From Acidimicrobiia bacterium (GTDB lineage Bacteria > Actinomycetota > Acidimicrobiia > Acidimicrobiales > MedAcidi-G1): a stretch of DNA of 64,000 bases. Numbering within the stretch: position 1 is the stretch's first letter; every line of letters starts with the position of its first letter. The position numbers and the translations under genes were made by a program. The stretch covers positions 62,001 to 126,000 of the forward strand of contig DUCC01000026.1 in NCBI GenBank assembly GCA_012959995.1. Reading direction: 5' to 3'. Shown piece by piece: positions 8,159-17,786 of this stretch. Under the pieces are notes generated by a model. That model was not told where the DNA came from, made no database searches, and saw nothing but the letters and a program-made list of their open reading frames with translations.

Positions 8159-8953
8159 ATGCTTTTGACCATTGACGTCGGCAACACCCAAACGGTCATC
8201 GGCCTCTACCAAGACGACGATGCTTCGGGCAACGGTGCCGGGGCGGGTTTGCTCGACCACTGGCGTATCGCCACCGATGCAGACCGCACCGCTGACGAAC
8301 ATGCAGTAATTATCCGCAACCTTTTAGAGGCATCGGACTTCGCCTTCGATGTAGATCACGTCGCCATGTGCGCCGGGGTGCCCCGAGTGTTGGCCAGTTT
8401 GCGCCAAATGATAGAACGCCACGGAAATCAAGAACCAGTGGTTATCGAACCCGGAGTACGCACCGGGATGCCCATCCTTTACGACAACCCTCGAGAAGTA
8501 GGAGCCGACCGTATTGCCAATGCGGTGGCCGCCTTCGACTTGTACGGCGGCCCACTGGTGGTGGTGGACTTCGGCACCGGCAACAACTTTGACGTGATTT
8601 CTGCCAAAGGTGAGTTCATGGGCGGCGCTATTGCCCCCGGTATTGAAATCAGTCTGGACGCCTTGTTCGGCAAGGCCGCTGCTCTGGGAGCTATTGAGTT
8701 GGTAGAGCCTCGAAACGTGATTGGGAAAAGCACCAAAGAGTCGCTGCAGTCGGGTGCCATTTACGGTTTCGCCGCACAAATAGATGGCATGGTGGAGCGC
8801 TTTCGGGCCGAACTTGACACCTGCACGGTGGTAGCTACCGGCGGCTTGGCTCATTTGATCGCTCCGGTGGCCCGCACTATTGAACACGTAGAACCATTTT
8901 TGACCCTGCATGGGCTGCGTCTCGTGTATCAACGCAACCAGGAGCTGAGTTGA
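8159..8953 (+). CDS. coaX: Type III pantothenate kinase
   Basis: CoaX phosphorylates pantothenate, the committed step to CoA, directly using the product of panC upstream. The 264-residue protein starts MLLTIDVGNTQTVIGLY (ASKHA phosphate-1 motif) and has PREVGADRIANAVAAF and GGAIAPGIEISLDALF, diagnostic of the type III family. The usual DFGTATT phosphate-2 motif reads DFGTGNNFD here. Two starts are adjacent, TTG 8156 and ATG 8159; the ATG is seven bases after AAGGAG (8146-8151) and is preferred. It overlaps lysS by one base. Confidence 0.92.
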   Translation: MLLTIDVGNTQTVIGLYQDDDASGNGAGAGLLDHWRIATDADRTADEHAVIIRNLLEASDFAFDVDHVAMCAGVPRVLASLRQMIERHGNQEPVVIEPGVRTGMPILYDNPREVGADRIANAVAAFDLYGGPLVVVDFGTGNNFDVISAKGEFMGGAIAPGIEISLDALFGKAAALGAIELVEPRNVIGKSTKESLQSGAIYGFAAQIDGMVERFRAELDTCTVVATGGLAHLIAPVARTIEHVEPFLTLHGLRLVYQRNQELS

Positions 8954-10374
8954 TGAGCGAACAAGCCATTCCGCACCGTTTTGACCCCACCGACCATGCG
9001 GGGGATTTACAAAAAACTTACGCCGAGTTGGCCGATGGAGAAAGCACCGGAGTAGAGGTCACGGTGGCCGGGCGGCTCATGCTTAAACGCGATCAAGGGC
9101 GCTTAGTTTTTGGCACCCTGCAAGACGCCACGGGACGCATTCAACTTTTCGCTCAAGAAAAAACCACTCCAGAGTTTCCTGACTTCAGTGCGCTGCATTT
9201 AGGTGACTGGGTGGGGGTGACCGGTGAGGTCATTAAAACCCGACGGGGAGAACTTTCGGTAAGGGTGGCCCAATGGGTGCGCCTCGCAGAGGCCCGTCGA
9301 TCGTTCCCCGACAAGTGGCATGGCATTTCAGATACCGACACCCGTTACCGCCAACGCTACGTAGACCTGTGGGTGACCGAAGAGGCCCGCCAGACTTTTT
9401 TATTGCGCAGCAAAGTGATGTCGCTGACTCGCCGCTGGCTAGAAGAAAAAGATTTCTTAGAAGTAGAAACCCCAGTATTTCACCCCATCCCCGGGGGTGC
9501 GTTAGCGCGACCTTTTACCACTCATCACAACGCGTTAGATCTGGACCTTTACTTGCGCATCGCCCCCGAGCTTTACCTAAAGCGCCTGGTGGTGGGCGGC
9601 TTTGAACGAGTTTTTGAGATCGCTCGGGTTTTTCGCAACGAAGGACTCTCTACCCGACACAACCCTGAGTTCACCATGTTGGAGCTCTACCAGGCGTACG
9701 CCGACTACACCGACATCATGGTGCTGGTCGAAGAGTTGGTAGCCCACTTGGCCCAAGAAATTTTAGGAACCACCAGCCTCACCTACGACGGGCAAGAGCT
9801 TGACCTCTCTGTTCCCTGGCGACGAGCCACCATGCGAGAACTACTTTTAGAACATGCCGGCCTTGATGTTGATTTAGCTACCCCACGTGAAGAGTTGGTG
9901 GCTATGTGCGAGCAGCATGAGGTGCCAGTAAAAGATCATTACGGATCGGGCAAACTAATTTTGGAACTCTACGAAAAAACCACCGAGGCCAAGTTATGGG
10001 GCCCTATTTTTGTTACCGACTACCCGCAAGAAGTATCACCGCTGTCCCGAGACCACCGAGACCAACCCGGTTGGGTAGAACGCTTTGAAGGCATCGTGGC
10101 TGGGCGAGAACTCTGCAACGCTTTTAGCGAGTTAGTGGACCCCGAGGAACAACGCAACCGCTTCTCGGCCCAAGAATCAGAAAAAGCAGCCGGCGACGCC
10201 GAAGCCATGGTGGTCGACGAAGACTATTTGCGAGCTTTGGACTACGGCCTGCCTCCCACCGGTGGGTTAGGTATCGGCATGGACCGTTTGGTCATGTTGC
10301 TGGCCGACACTACCGCTATTCGCGACGTGATTCTTTTTCCTACGTTGCGGCCCGAACAGGGTCTCGCTGACTAA
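8953..10374 (+). CDS. lysS: Lysyl-tRNA synthetase, class II
   Basis: Charges tRNA-Lys with lysine. The 473-residue protein has an N-terminal OB-fold anticodon-binding domain (about residues 55-150) and the class II core: motif 1 around FLEVETPVFHPIPGGALARPF, motif 2 FRNEGLSTRHNPEFTMLELYQAY, and motif 3 GLGIGMDRLVMLL near the C-terminus. ATG 8953 shares its A with the coaX stop (TGATG); a TTG at 8950 is the alternative. Its 3' end overlaps the convergent polyprenyl synthase gene by four bases, so this closes the + strand operon that begins upstream of the window. Confidence 0.96.
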   Translation: MSEQAIPHRFDPTDHAGDLQKTYAELADGESTGVEVTVAGRLMLKRDQGRLVFGTLQDATGRIQLFAQEKTTPEFPDFSALHLGDWVGVTGEVIKTRRGELSVRVAQWVRLAEARRSFPDKWHGISDTDTRYRQRYVDLWVTEEARQTFLLRSKVMSLTRRWLEEKDFLEVETPVFHPIPGGALARPFTTHHNALDLDLYLRIAPELYLKRLVVGGFERVFEIARVFRNEGLSTRHNPEFTMLELYQAYADYTDIMVLVEELVAHLAQEILGTTSLTYDGQELDLSVPWRRATMRELLLEHAGLDVDLATPREELVAMCEQHEVPVKDHYGSGKLILELYEKTTEAKLWGPIFVTDYPQEVSPLSRDHRDQPGWVERFEGIVAGRELCNAFSELVDPEEQRNRFSAQESEKAAGDAEAMVVDEDYLRALDYGLPPTGGLGIGMDRLVMLLADTTAIRDVILFPTLRPEQGLAD

Positions 10375-11411
10375 AAATGGGTGCCGGCCACGTCGTTGGC
10401 GCGATCAAGCAAGAGGTCACAGGTCATCTGCAACGTAGCGAGCGCCGGGGTGGGCGAGAGGTCGTTGAGCGCCGAACGGGCCCGGTTGGTGTAGTCCACT
10501 GCGGTAGCCATCGCTGAGCCCATGGCTTCATCTTGACGGACCAAGTCTCGGGCTTGGTCGCGAGCGGCTGCGTCAAGAGGACCACCCAAGAGGTGGCGGA
10601 GTTGTTGGCCCGCAGGCCCAGTCAGCGCACGGATAACCGGCAAAGTGTAAACCCCTTCAACAAGGTCGTTGCCTGCTGGTTTACCCAGTTGCTCATCGGT
10701 GGCCACCACGTCAAGTACGTCATCGATTACTTGGAAGGCCATCCCGTAGAAATGTCCAAAGGAGGTCACGGCCTCAATCAAGTGGCGGGGATGATCGGCC
10801 ACGAGGGCTCCTACACGGCCCGCAGCAGCCAACAGCACCGCGGTTTTGCCGGAAATTGATTGAAAGTAGGCCTCTTCGCTGCGGTCAACATCGAAGGTGT
10901 GTTGCAGCTCACGGACTTGGCCTTCACAAAGCGAGGCAATGGTGTCAGCGAGCAACCCGGCGACCTCGGTGCCTAAATCGGCGGCGATCCCCGAAGCGCG
11001 AGCCAACAAAAAGTCGCCCGATAAAATGGCTTCTCGGTTTCCCCATTTGGCGTTGACGCTCTGCACATTGCGGCGCGTTTCAGCACCATCCATAACATCG
11101 TCGTGGTAAAGCGAACCTTGATGCACGAGCTCAATGGCTACCCCACCACGAATAACGTCGTGGTCGGCGGGCCCCGGGTCGCTGCTGGGCAAAAGTGAAG
11201 TAGTGATGGCTAAGGCAGGGCGCACCCGTTTGCCCCCGGCGCTTATGAGATGCAAAGCCACCTCCGTCAAAAAGGCATCCGGTGATTGCACCGACCGGCG
11301 AAGCTCATCGTTTACGCGCTCAATGTCTCCGGCCATGCCGGGAAGCGCCAAGAGAGGTGAAGGAGAGGCCACGGGGTGAGGATACGCCCACATCTGGCCG
11401 CGAAAAACCAT
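10371..11411 (-). CDS. Polyprenyl diphosphate synthase (trans-isoprenyl chain-length type)
   Basis: Adds isopentenyl diphosphate units to an allylic primer, giving the side chain for menaquinone or a related lipid. The protein has up to 346 residues with both Asp-rich metal sites: HDDVMD in GSLYHDDVMDGAETRRN and DDVLD in FQVIDDVLDVV, plus GGKRVRP near residue 59 and GKTAVLLAAA. An internal ATG just before AGDIERVN would give a 321-residue form that fits the family better, so the exact start is uncertain. Product length cannot be read from the sequence; hepta- to nonaprenyl is typical for such enzymes. It stands alone, divergent from clpC. Confidence 0.87.
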   Translation of the reverse strand: MVFRGQMWAYPHPVASPSPLLALPGMAGDIERVNDELRRSVQSPDAFLTEVALHLISAGGKRVRPALAITTSLLPSSDPGPADHDVIRGGVAIELVHQGSLYHDDVMDGAETRRNVQSVNAKWGNREAILSGDFLLARASGIAADLGTEVAGLLADTIASLCEGQVRELQHTFDVDRSEEAYFQSISGKTAVLLAAAGRVGALVADHPRHLIEAVTSFGHFYGMAFQVIDDVLDVVATDEQLGKPAGNDLVEGVYTLPVIRALTGPAGQQLRHLLGGPLDAAARDQARDLVRQDEAMGSAMATAVDYTNRARSALNDLSPTPALATLQMTCDLLLDRANDVAGTHF

Positions 11412-11509
11412 TATTTAGTTCAGAGCAGAAAAAATCTGAGAAAGGCTGCCCGTGGGTCGTCACAGTAGAGCGGTACACTTAGGAACTACAAGATTCAGAG
11501 GAGAACCGG

Positions 11510-14041
11510 TTGTTCGAACGTTTTACTGACAGGGCCCGCAGGGTGGTGGTGTTAGCGCAAGAAGAGGCGCGCACCCTTAACCACAATTACATCGGAACCG
11601 AGCATATTTTGCTTGGTTTGATACATGAAGGCGAAGGGGTAGCAGCGCGTTCGCTGGACTCTCTTGGTGTGTCCCTTGAAGCAGTACGCGAACAGGTTGA
11701 AGAGATCATTGGCCAAGGCGGCCAAGCGCCCAGCGGCCACATCCCGTTTACTCCGCGAGCAAAAAAAGTTTTAGAACTTTCGTTGCGTGAAGCCCTTCAA
11801 TTGGGCCACAACTACATCGGCACCGAACATATTTTGTTGGGCCTTATTCGCGAAGGCGAAGGGGTAGCCGCTCAGGTACTCAGCAAACTCGGCGCTGACC
11901 TTTCTCGGGTGCGCCAACAAGTTATTCAACTTTTGTCAGGATATTCCGGCAGCGGGAGCGGCCCGGGTTCCGATGCGCAAGAAAAAAGTGGCGCAACTTC
12001 TGGTGGCAGTGGCGGCGATGCTTCGTCAGGATCGGTCATCCTGGATCAATTCGGCCGCAACATGACGCAGCTGGCTCGCGACAATAAACTTGACCCGGTC
12101 ATTGGCCGATCGCGTGAATCTGAGCGGATCATGCAAGTGCTTTCTCGACGTACAAAAAATAACCCAGTGCTGATTGGTGAACCAGGGGTCGGCAAGACAG
12201 CAATCGTGGAGGGCTTGGCGCAACTCATCGCTAACGATGAGGTCCCTGAAACCATTCACAACAAACAGCTCTACACCCTTGATTTAGGCGCCCTGGTAGC
12301 CGGAAGCCGCTACCGCGGAGACTTCGAAGAGCGGTTGAAGAAAGTATTGAAAGAAATCACCACCCGCGGCGACATCATTTTGTTCATCGACGAAATCCAT
12401 ACTTTGGTGGGCGCCGGTGCGGCTGAAGGAGCCATCGACGCAGCGTCCATTTTGAAGCCCATGTTGGCACGCGGAGAATTGCAAACCATCGGGGCCACCA
12501 CTCTAGATGAATACCGTAAACATTTTGAAAAAGACGCCGCTCTGGAACGTCGTTTTCAACCGGTCAAGGTAGATGAACCTTCGGTGGCTCACACCATCGA
12601 AATTCTTAAAGGCCTGCGGGAACGTTACGAAAGCCATCATCGGGTAACCATTACCGATCAAGCGTTGGTGGCGGCCGCCAACTTGGCTGATCGCTATATT
12701 TCTGACCGCTTTTTGCCCGATAAGGCCATTGACCTTATTGATGAAGCAGGCTCACGTATGCGCATTAAGCGCATGCGTACCCCAGAAGACTTACGAGAAC
12801 TTGAAAGCTCCCTCGCTGAGGTTACGCAGAAAAAGAAATCAGCGGTCGAAGCGCAAGACTTTGAAGAAGCAGGCCAACTCCGTGACCGCGAAAAAGAACT
12901 CCAAGCAGAAAAAGAAGAACGAGAAGGAGAAATTCGTGAAACCGGCGTCGACTTATTTGACGAGGTAGACGAAGAATCTATTGCAGAAGTTCTTTCCGTA
13001 TGGACTGGCATACCGGTGTACAAGTTGACCGAAGAAGAGACACAGAAACTTCTTCGCATGGAAGACGAACTACATAAACGAGTCATCGGTCAAGAAGATG
13101 CCATTAAGGCAGTTAGCCAAGCGATCCGCCGCACTCGAGCGGGGTTAAAAGATCCGAAACGGCCTTCTGGTTCGTTTATTTTCTTAGGCCCTTCCGGGGT
13201 AGGCAAAACTGAGTTGTCTAAAGCATTGGCAGAGTTTTTGTTCGGCGATGAAACGGCCCTTATTGCGCTCGACATGTCGGAATACATGGAAAAACACACG
13301 GTAAGCCGTTTGGTTGGTTCCCCTCCGGGTTACGTGGGTTACGACGAAGGCGGCCAGTTGACCGAAGCGGTGCGCCGCCGCCCCTTCTCGGTGGTGTTGT
13401 TCGACGAGGTAGAAAAAGCTCACCCCGATGTGTTCAACACGCTGTTGCAGATCCTCGAAGAAGGCCGACTTACCGATGCGCAAGGAAGGTCGGTGGACTT
13501 CCGCAACACGGTACTCATCATGACCTCTAACTTGGGTACGGCCGACTTGCGCAAAGCCAACTTGGGCTTTACCAAAAATGATGAAGCGGTGAGCTACGAA
13601 CGAATGAAAGCCAAAGTGCAAGATGCTTTGAAAGATCACTTCCGGCCAGAGTTCTTAAACCGTATTGACGACACCATTGTTTTCCATGAACTCAGCGTTG
13701 AAGAAGTCACCCGCATTGTGGACCTCATGGTCAAGCGTTTAGCCAAGCAATTGGCGGGCCAGGGCATGGGCCTTGAACTCACCGACGCCGCTAAAGCGCA
13801 CTTGGCTGTCCAAGGCTATGACCCCTCAATGGGAGCCCGCCCCTTGCGGCGTGCTCTGCAACGATTGGTCGAGGACCCGCTCTCGGAGCGCCTTTTGCAT
13901 AAAGAGTTCAGGGCCGGAGAAATAGTGATCGTCGATGTCGAAGATGACGAAGAAAACGCCGGTAAACAAAAAATCGCCTTCCGTACCATCGAAGGCTTCG
14001 AGCCCCCAACGGTCGAGATGGCAGTTGAGGGAGCGGAATAA
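11510..14041 (+). CDS. clpC: ATP-dependent Clp protease regulatory subunit ClpC
   Basis: ClpC is the AAA+ unfoldase that feeds substrates to ClpP and disaggregates proteins in the cytosol. The 843-residue protein has two N-domain repeats (each with [14 protein letters not shown], about residues 25-38 and 100-113), a Gly/Ser-rich linker near 145-175, AAA1 with Walker A GEPGVGKT at 223-230, a UVR segment ([13 protein letters not shown]) and AAA2 with Walker A GPSGVGKT around 560. The start is TTG with AGAGGAG about eight bases upstream, which matches the family N-terminus [12 protein letters not shown]. No CtsR or HspR box was recognised in the 98-base upstream gap. Confidence 0.96.
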   Translation: MFERFTDRARRVVVLAQEEARTLNHNYIGTEHILLGLIHEGEGVAARSLDSLGVSLEAVREQVEEIIGQGGQAPSGHIPFTPRAKKVLELSLREALQLGHNYIGTEHILLGLIREGEGVAAQVLSKLGADLSRVRQQVIQLLSGYSGSGSGPGSDAQEKSGATSGGSGGDASSGSVILDQFGRNMTQLARDNKLDPVIGRSRESERIMQVLSRRTKNNPVLIGEPGVGKTAIVEGLAQLIANDEVPETIHNKQLYTLDLGALVAGSRYRGDFEERLKKVLKEITTRGDIILFIDEIHTLVGAGAAEGAIDAASILKPMLARGELQTIGATTLDEYRKHFEKDAALERRFQPVKVDEPSVAHTIEILKGLRERYESHHRVTITDQALVAAANLADRYISDRFLPDKAIDLIDEAGSRMRIKRMRTPEDLRELESSLAEVTQKKKSAVEAQDFEEAGQLRDREKELQAEKEEREGEIRETGVDLFDEVDEESIAEVLSVWTGIPVYKLTEEETQKLLRMEDELHKRVIGQEDAIKAVSQAIRRTRAGLKDPKRPSGSFIFLGPSGVGKTELSKALAEFLFGDETALIALDMSEYMEKHTVSRLVGSPPGYVGYDEGGQLTEAVRRRPFSVVLFDEVEKAHPDVFNTLLQILEEGRLTDAQGRSVDFRNTVLIMTSNLGTADLRKANLGFTKNDEAVSYERMKAKVQDALKDHFRPEFLNRIDDTIVFHELSVEEVTRIVDLMVKRLAKQLAGQGMGLELTDAAKAHLAVQGYDPSMGARPLRRALQRLVEDPLSERLLHKEFRAGEIVIVDVEDDEENAGKQKIAFRTIEGFEPPTVEMAVEGAE

Positions 14042-14099
14042 CCCCTCGGTGGATGTTCTGCCGAGGCAACCCCTCGTTGGTGATCTAGCGTTACTCATT

Positions 14100-15656
14100 A
14101 TGCGACGCCTTCTTCCTCTCTGGATTTTTGGGGCCTTGCTGGGTTTAACGGCATGCCAAGTGGACACCACGGTGACCATCAACGTGACCCCCGATGGTTC
14201 GGGCGTCGTTGAGGTAGCGGTGGCCCTTGATGAAGAAGCGCTTCAAGTCGTAGGGAATCTTGAAGACCAGTTGCGGTTGAGCGATTTAACCGACGCCGGG
14301 TGGACCATAGAGGGACCCGAACAAGCAGCAACAGGCGGGACGACCCGACTGTACGCCAGTAAACCCTTTGCTGTGCCTGAGCGGCTTCCTGCGGTGCTGC
14401 GTGATATTGCCGGTCCGGGAGTATTTACCGACGTGACCTTGACCAGAGAGCGCTCGTTTGCGCGCACCTCTTGGGCACTAACCGGGTCGGTGGACCTCAC
14501 CACAGGGCTGGCTTTGTTTAGCGATGCTGAACTTGATGCCACGCTGTCGGGGCTTACCCTGGGGCACACCGAAGAAGAAATCCGTGAGTTAACGGGCTGT
14601 GCAGAAGAAAATTGTTCTGCCGAAGATGCCTTTGCTTTTGACCTTCAGGTGGTTCTACCAGAAACCGGGGCCACCAACGGGTTAATGCAAGATGGGGTGG
14701 CCCACTGGGAATTAGGTTTAGGCGAAGAACTCGCTGAGCCGTTTACTTTGTCTTGGACACTTGAAGACCGAACACCGCGTATGTGGCGAACCGTGGCGGC
14801 GATAGCGGCCGCGCTTTTTGTGTTGGTGGTGGTTTTGCAAATCGTGCGACTGGTGATGGGCCGCCAAGCGGGTCCGACACTTCCTAGACCTTCGGTACCC
14901 ACCCGTCGAGCAAAAAAAGGCACGCCACTTCCCGTGGCGGAACCACAGGAATCTGGGGAGCGCACCCTAGAGCTTTTGGTGCTGGGCGGAGTTGGGGTCA
15001 TTTGGGACGTGGGTACCGACCCTGAAGGTTTGTTAGTGCCTTTCGTGCGCCAACGTGGCGGGATCGCCAACCCTCAAGAAATCGCTGAGCGCTATCGGGC
15101 GGCAAGTTTAGGACACGTTTCTGCTAACGATTTTTGGTCCTCGGTGGGGATCACCGGGATAGAAGCCGACTTGGATGCGGAATATCTTTCGCAGGTAGGA
15201 ATTCGCTCGGATGTCGTACCTTTCTTGGACCGTATGAAAGAGCGCAACCTTCAGGTGGCTTGTTTGACCAATGCGGTTTTGCCGTGGTCGGTGCAGCTAA
15301 AGAACCGTTTCGGGCTCGATGACTTGATTCAACATTGGGTGGTCAGCGGCGAAGTAGGGGCGCGTAAACCTAGCCAAGCAATGTTCGAAGCATTACGCCG
15401 CATGACCGGTGTTTCGTTTCACAATATGTTGTTGATTGATTCTGATTCAGCCACGCTAGAAGCAGCGCGCGGCATGGGGTTATCTACGGTTTTGTTACGC
15501 GGCACGGCACTTATTCCTGAAGGTTTCCCTCACCCGGTAATAGATGGGTTCGCCGAGTTGTTCAAGCCCAGCACTCCCGCCCCGCCCCCAGAGCCGACTC
15601 CTATTGAAGCCGATGTGCTCCCTGATGAGCCGCCAGAAGAGTCGGCCGATTCTTAG
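14100..15656 (+). CDS. LppM-like lipoprotein domain fused through a membrane helix to a HAD-like pseudoenzyme domain
   Basis: The 518-residue protein begins with a lipoprotein signal peptide (MRRLLPLWIFGALLGLTAC, lipobox Cys19). An extracytoplasmic region with VTINVTPDGSGVVEV and a C-x4-C pair (GCAEENC) resembles the LppM/DUF3153 family. A transmembrane helix spans about residues 229-253, followed by a basic stretch that should face the cytosol. From about 290 there is a HAD-IA-like fold: LLVLGGVGVIWD in motif I, CLTNAV in motif II, GARKPS in motif III and LLIDSD in motif IV. The motif I nucleophile Asp is Val, so the HAD part is probably inactive. The ATG at 14100 was chosen because it gives the signal peptide directly. 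It follows clpC by 58 bases; function unknown. Confidence 0.8.
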   Translation: MRRLLPLWIFGALLGLTACQVDTTVTINVTPDGSGVVEVAVALDEEALQVVGNLEDQLRLSDLTDAGWTIEGPEQAATGGTTRLYASKPFAVPERLPAVLRDIAGPGVFTDVTLTRERSFARTSWALTGSVDLTTGLALFSDAELDATLSGLTLGHTEEEIRELTGCAEENCSAEDAFAFDLQVVLPETGATNGLMQDGVAHWELGLGEELAEPFTLSWTLEDRTPRMWRTVAAIAAALFVLVVVLQIVRLVMGRQAGPTLPRPSVPTRRAKKGTPLPVAEPQESGERTLELLVLGGVGVIWDVGTDPEGLLVPFVRQRGGIANPQEIAERYRAASLGHVSANDFWSSVGITGIEADLDAEYLSQVGIRSDVVPFLDRMKERNLQVACLTNAVLPWSVQLKNRFGLDDLIQHWVVSGEVGARKPSQAMFEALRRMTGVSFHNMLLIDSDSATLEAARGMGLSTVLLRGTALIPEGFPHPVIDGFAELFKPSTPAPPPEPTPIEADVLPDEPPEESADS

Positions 15657-15696
15657 CTCCTTTGGGACTGTCACAGGTCACGCCTAAGGTCTCCCT

Positions 15697-17106
15697 ATGG
15701 CTTCATCTACATCACTTGGTTCGGCTCGCCCTCGGCGGGTATATGTATGTTCATCGTGTGGGCACTCCTACCCCAAGTGGACAGGAAATTGCGCACAGTG
15801 TCGCGAGTGGAACACCCTTGAAGAAACGGTGGTAGCGGGAGGTAACGCTTCCGTCCAGGTGGTGGTCTCCCGAGGAAAAGCAGTACCGCTAACCGAGGTA
15901 GAGCGGGTCACCGCTACCGCCCAAACTACCGGGGTGGCAGAACTCGACCGAGCACTGTCAGGTGGTTTAGTGCCCGGGTCGGTCACCTTGTTGGGTGGCG
16001 AGCCAGGTATCGGCAAATCTACGTTGACCATGCAACTGGCCGCCTCGTGGGCCAGCCAAGGGCGCCGAGTGTTGTTGGTGAGCGCAGAAGAATCAGCGGC
16101 TCAAGTAGGGCAAAGGGCAGAACGTCTCAACGCTTTACATGACGACCTTTGGCTCGCTACCGATGCGGCGGTAGAAGCGGTAGTAGAGCAACTCGACGAA
16201 CTGGCTCCCGAGTTGCTGATCGTGGACTCTATCCAGACGGTGCATATCGAAGGAGCGGGGGCCACCCCGGGCACACCCGGGCAAGTACGCGCTTGTGCCC
16301 ACCGGTTGGTGGCTGAAGCCAAAACAAGAAACATGGCCACTATTTTGGTGGGGCACTTGGTGAAAGACGGGTCGCTAGCCGGGCCCAAAGTCCTCGAACA
16401 CGTTGTAGATACGGTGGTGGAGCTTTCTGGCGATCGCCACCATGCCTTACGACTGTTGCGGGTGGCCAAAAATCGTTTTGGTCCCACCGACGCTTTGGGG
16501 GTGTTCGAAATGAGCATGGAGGGTTTGAGTTCCGTAAAAGACCCCAGCCGACTCTTTTTGGTTGATCGGGCCACCGAATCACCGGGGTCGGTGGTTTTCC
16601 CTGCTTTAGAGGGCCACCGCCCGCTGCTCGTTGAGTTGCAAGCCTTGGTGGTACCTTCAACCACCCCGCATCCGCGACGCTCCTCACAGGGGATCGACGC
16701 TCGTCGGTTGGCGTTGTTGTTGGCTGTGTTAGAGCGGTGGGCCGGGCTGCCTTTAGGTTCGGTAGATGTTTTTGTGGGAGCGGTAGGCGGAGTAGCGGTC
16801 ACCGAGCCCGGGGCCGATCTGCCGTTGGCTTTGGCGGTGGCTTCTGCGGCCACCGGCCGGCCGCTTAACCCGGACACGGTGGCTTGTGGCGAGGTCGGCC
16901 TGGGCGGAGAAATTCGTCAAGTAAGCCGTAGTGAGCAACGTTTAGGAGAAGCCCACCGGTTGGGGTTTCGTACCGCAGTGATTCCTCTGTCGGCCCCCGA
17001 ACCGCCGGAAGGCATGCGGGCGATTCGGGTAGCCACGGTGGCCGAAGCAGTAAAAGTCGCTCTACAAGCAGACCGCTCTTTCCCCGAAGAGATTTCTCGG
17101 CAATAA
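15697..17106 (+). CDS. radA: DNA repair protein RadA (Sms)
   Basis: RadA is a RecA-like branch-migration helicase used in recombinational repair. The 469-residue protein has an N-terminal zinc finger (VCSSCGHSYPKWTGNCAQC, a C-x2-C/C-x2-C pair), Walker A GGEPGIGKST, Walker B LLIVDSIQTV, the RadA-specific KNRFG motif (VAKNRFGPTDALG) and a Lon-protease-like C-terminal domain with GVAVTEPGADLPLALAVASA. Length is normal. It lies 40 bases after the lipoprotein fusion gene and 7 bases before the dienelactone hydrolase gene. Confidence 0.96.
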   Translation: MASSTSLGSARPRRVYVCSSCGHSYPKWTGNCAQCREWNTLEETVVAGGNASVQVVVSRGKAVPLTEVERVTATAQTTGVAELDRALSGGLVPGSVTLLGGEPGIGKSTLTMQLAASWASQGRRVLLVSAEESAAQVGQRAERLNALHDDLWLATDAAVEAVVEQLDELAPELLIVDSIQTVHIEGAGATPGTPGQVRACAHRLVAEAKTRNMATILVGHLVKDGSLAGPKVLEHVVDTVVELSGDRHHALRLLRVAKNRFGPTDALGVFEMSMEGLSSVKDPSRLFLVDRATESPGSVVFPALEGHRPLLVELQALVVPSTTPHPRRSSQGIDARRLALLLAVLERWAGLPLGSVDVFVGAVGGVAVTEPGADLPLALAVASAATGRPLNPDTVACGEVGLGGEIRQVSRSEQRLGEAHRLGFRTAVIPLSAPEPPEGMRAIRVATVAEAVKVALQADRSFPEEISRQ

Positions 17107-17113
17107 TGGCTTT

Positions 17114-17776
17114 ATGAAAATTGAACTTCCCTCGGGGACTCTCGCTGAACTTGCCCATCCAAAGACGGGCCCCGCTAAGCGAGGTGTGGTGTTAATCCCC
17201 GACATCATGGGCATGCGCCCGTTGTTTGTTGACTTGGTGGCTGACTTGGCACAAAAATACCAGTGGTCGGTTTGTGCTTTTGAGCTGTACCCCGGCCAGG
17301 AACACCTTGAGGTGGCTGACCGTTTGACGGCCGGAAACCTGCTTACCGACCAAAGGGTATTAGGTGATGCCGTGGCGGCGGCCGAGGCCACCGGCGTCGA
17401 ACCAGTAGGTATTCTCGGCTTCTGCATGGGCGGAATGTATGCCCTCAAGGCAGTGGCTACCGGACGTTTTGATCGCCATTGCCCGTTCTACGGGATGATC
17501 CAAGTTCCTGAACAATGGAAAAACAACGACTCTCTTGAACCATTGGCGGCGTTAAATCAAGGTGACGCCGCCTCGGTGTTGGCCATTGTGGGGTCGCTTG
17601 ATTCGTGGACACCCGAAGATGAAGTAAAATTGTTGGCCGCTACCGGTGCCCAGGTAGTGCGCTACCCCGAAGCAGATCACGGGTTTGTTCACGATGCTTC
17701 GCGGCCTGCCCATCGACCCGATGATGCCGCCGATGCATGGCAACGGGTAGCGCAATGGATGGAAATAAGCGACTAA
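17114..17776 (+). CDS. Dienelactone hydrolase family protein
   Basis: A 220-residue alpha/beta hydrolase of the DLH family. The nucleophile elbow is GFCMGG with Cys in place of Ser, as in true dienelactone hydrolases. The acid (SLDSWTP) and the base histidine (EADHGFVHD) are in the expected order, and the opening VVLIPDIMGMRP matches the family. Substrate is unknown, since no aromatic degradation genes are nearby. It begins eight bases after radA and is convergent with the Crp-type regulator, ten bases away. Confidence 0.85.
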   Translation: MKIELPSGTLAELAHPKTGPAKRGVVLIPDIMGMRPLFVDLVADLAQKYQWSVCAFELYPGQEHLEVADRLTAGNLLTDQRVLGDAVAAAEATGVEPVGILGFCMGGMYALKAVATGRFDRHCPFYGMIQVPEQWKNNDSLEPLAALNQGDAASVLAIVGSLDSWTPEDEVKLLAATGAQVVRYPEADHGFVHDASRPAHRPDDAADAWQRVAQWMEISD

Positions 17777-17786
17777 AACCGAGTGG

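Noticed and set aside
16101-16877. 258-codon - strand frame opposite radA
   Set aside because: Ser/Thr/Arg-rich shadow of the conserved RecA-like core of radA.
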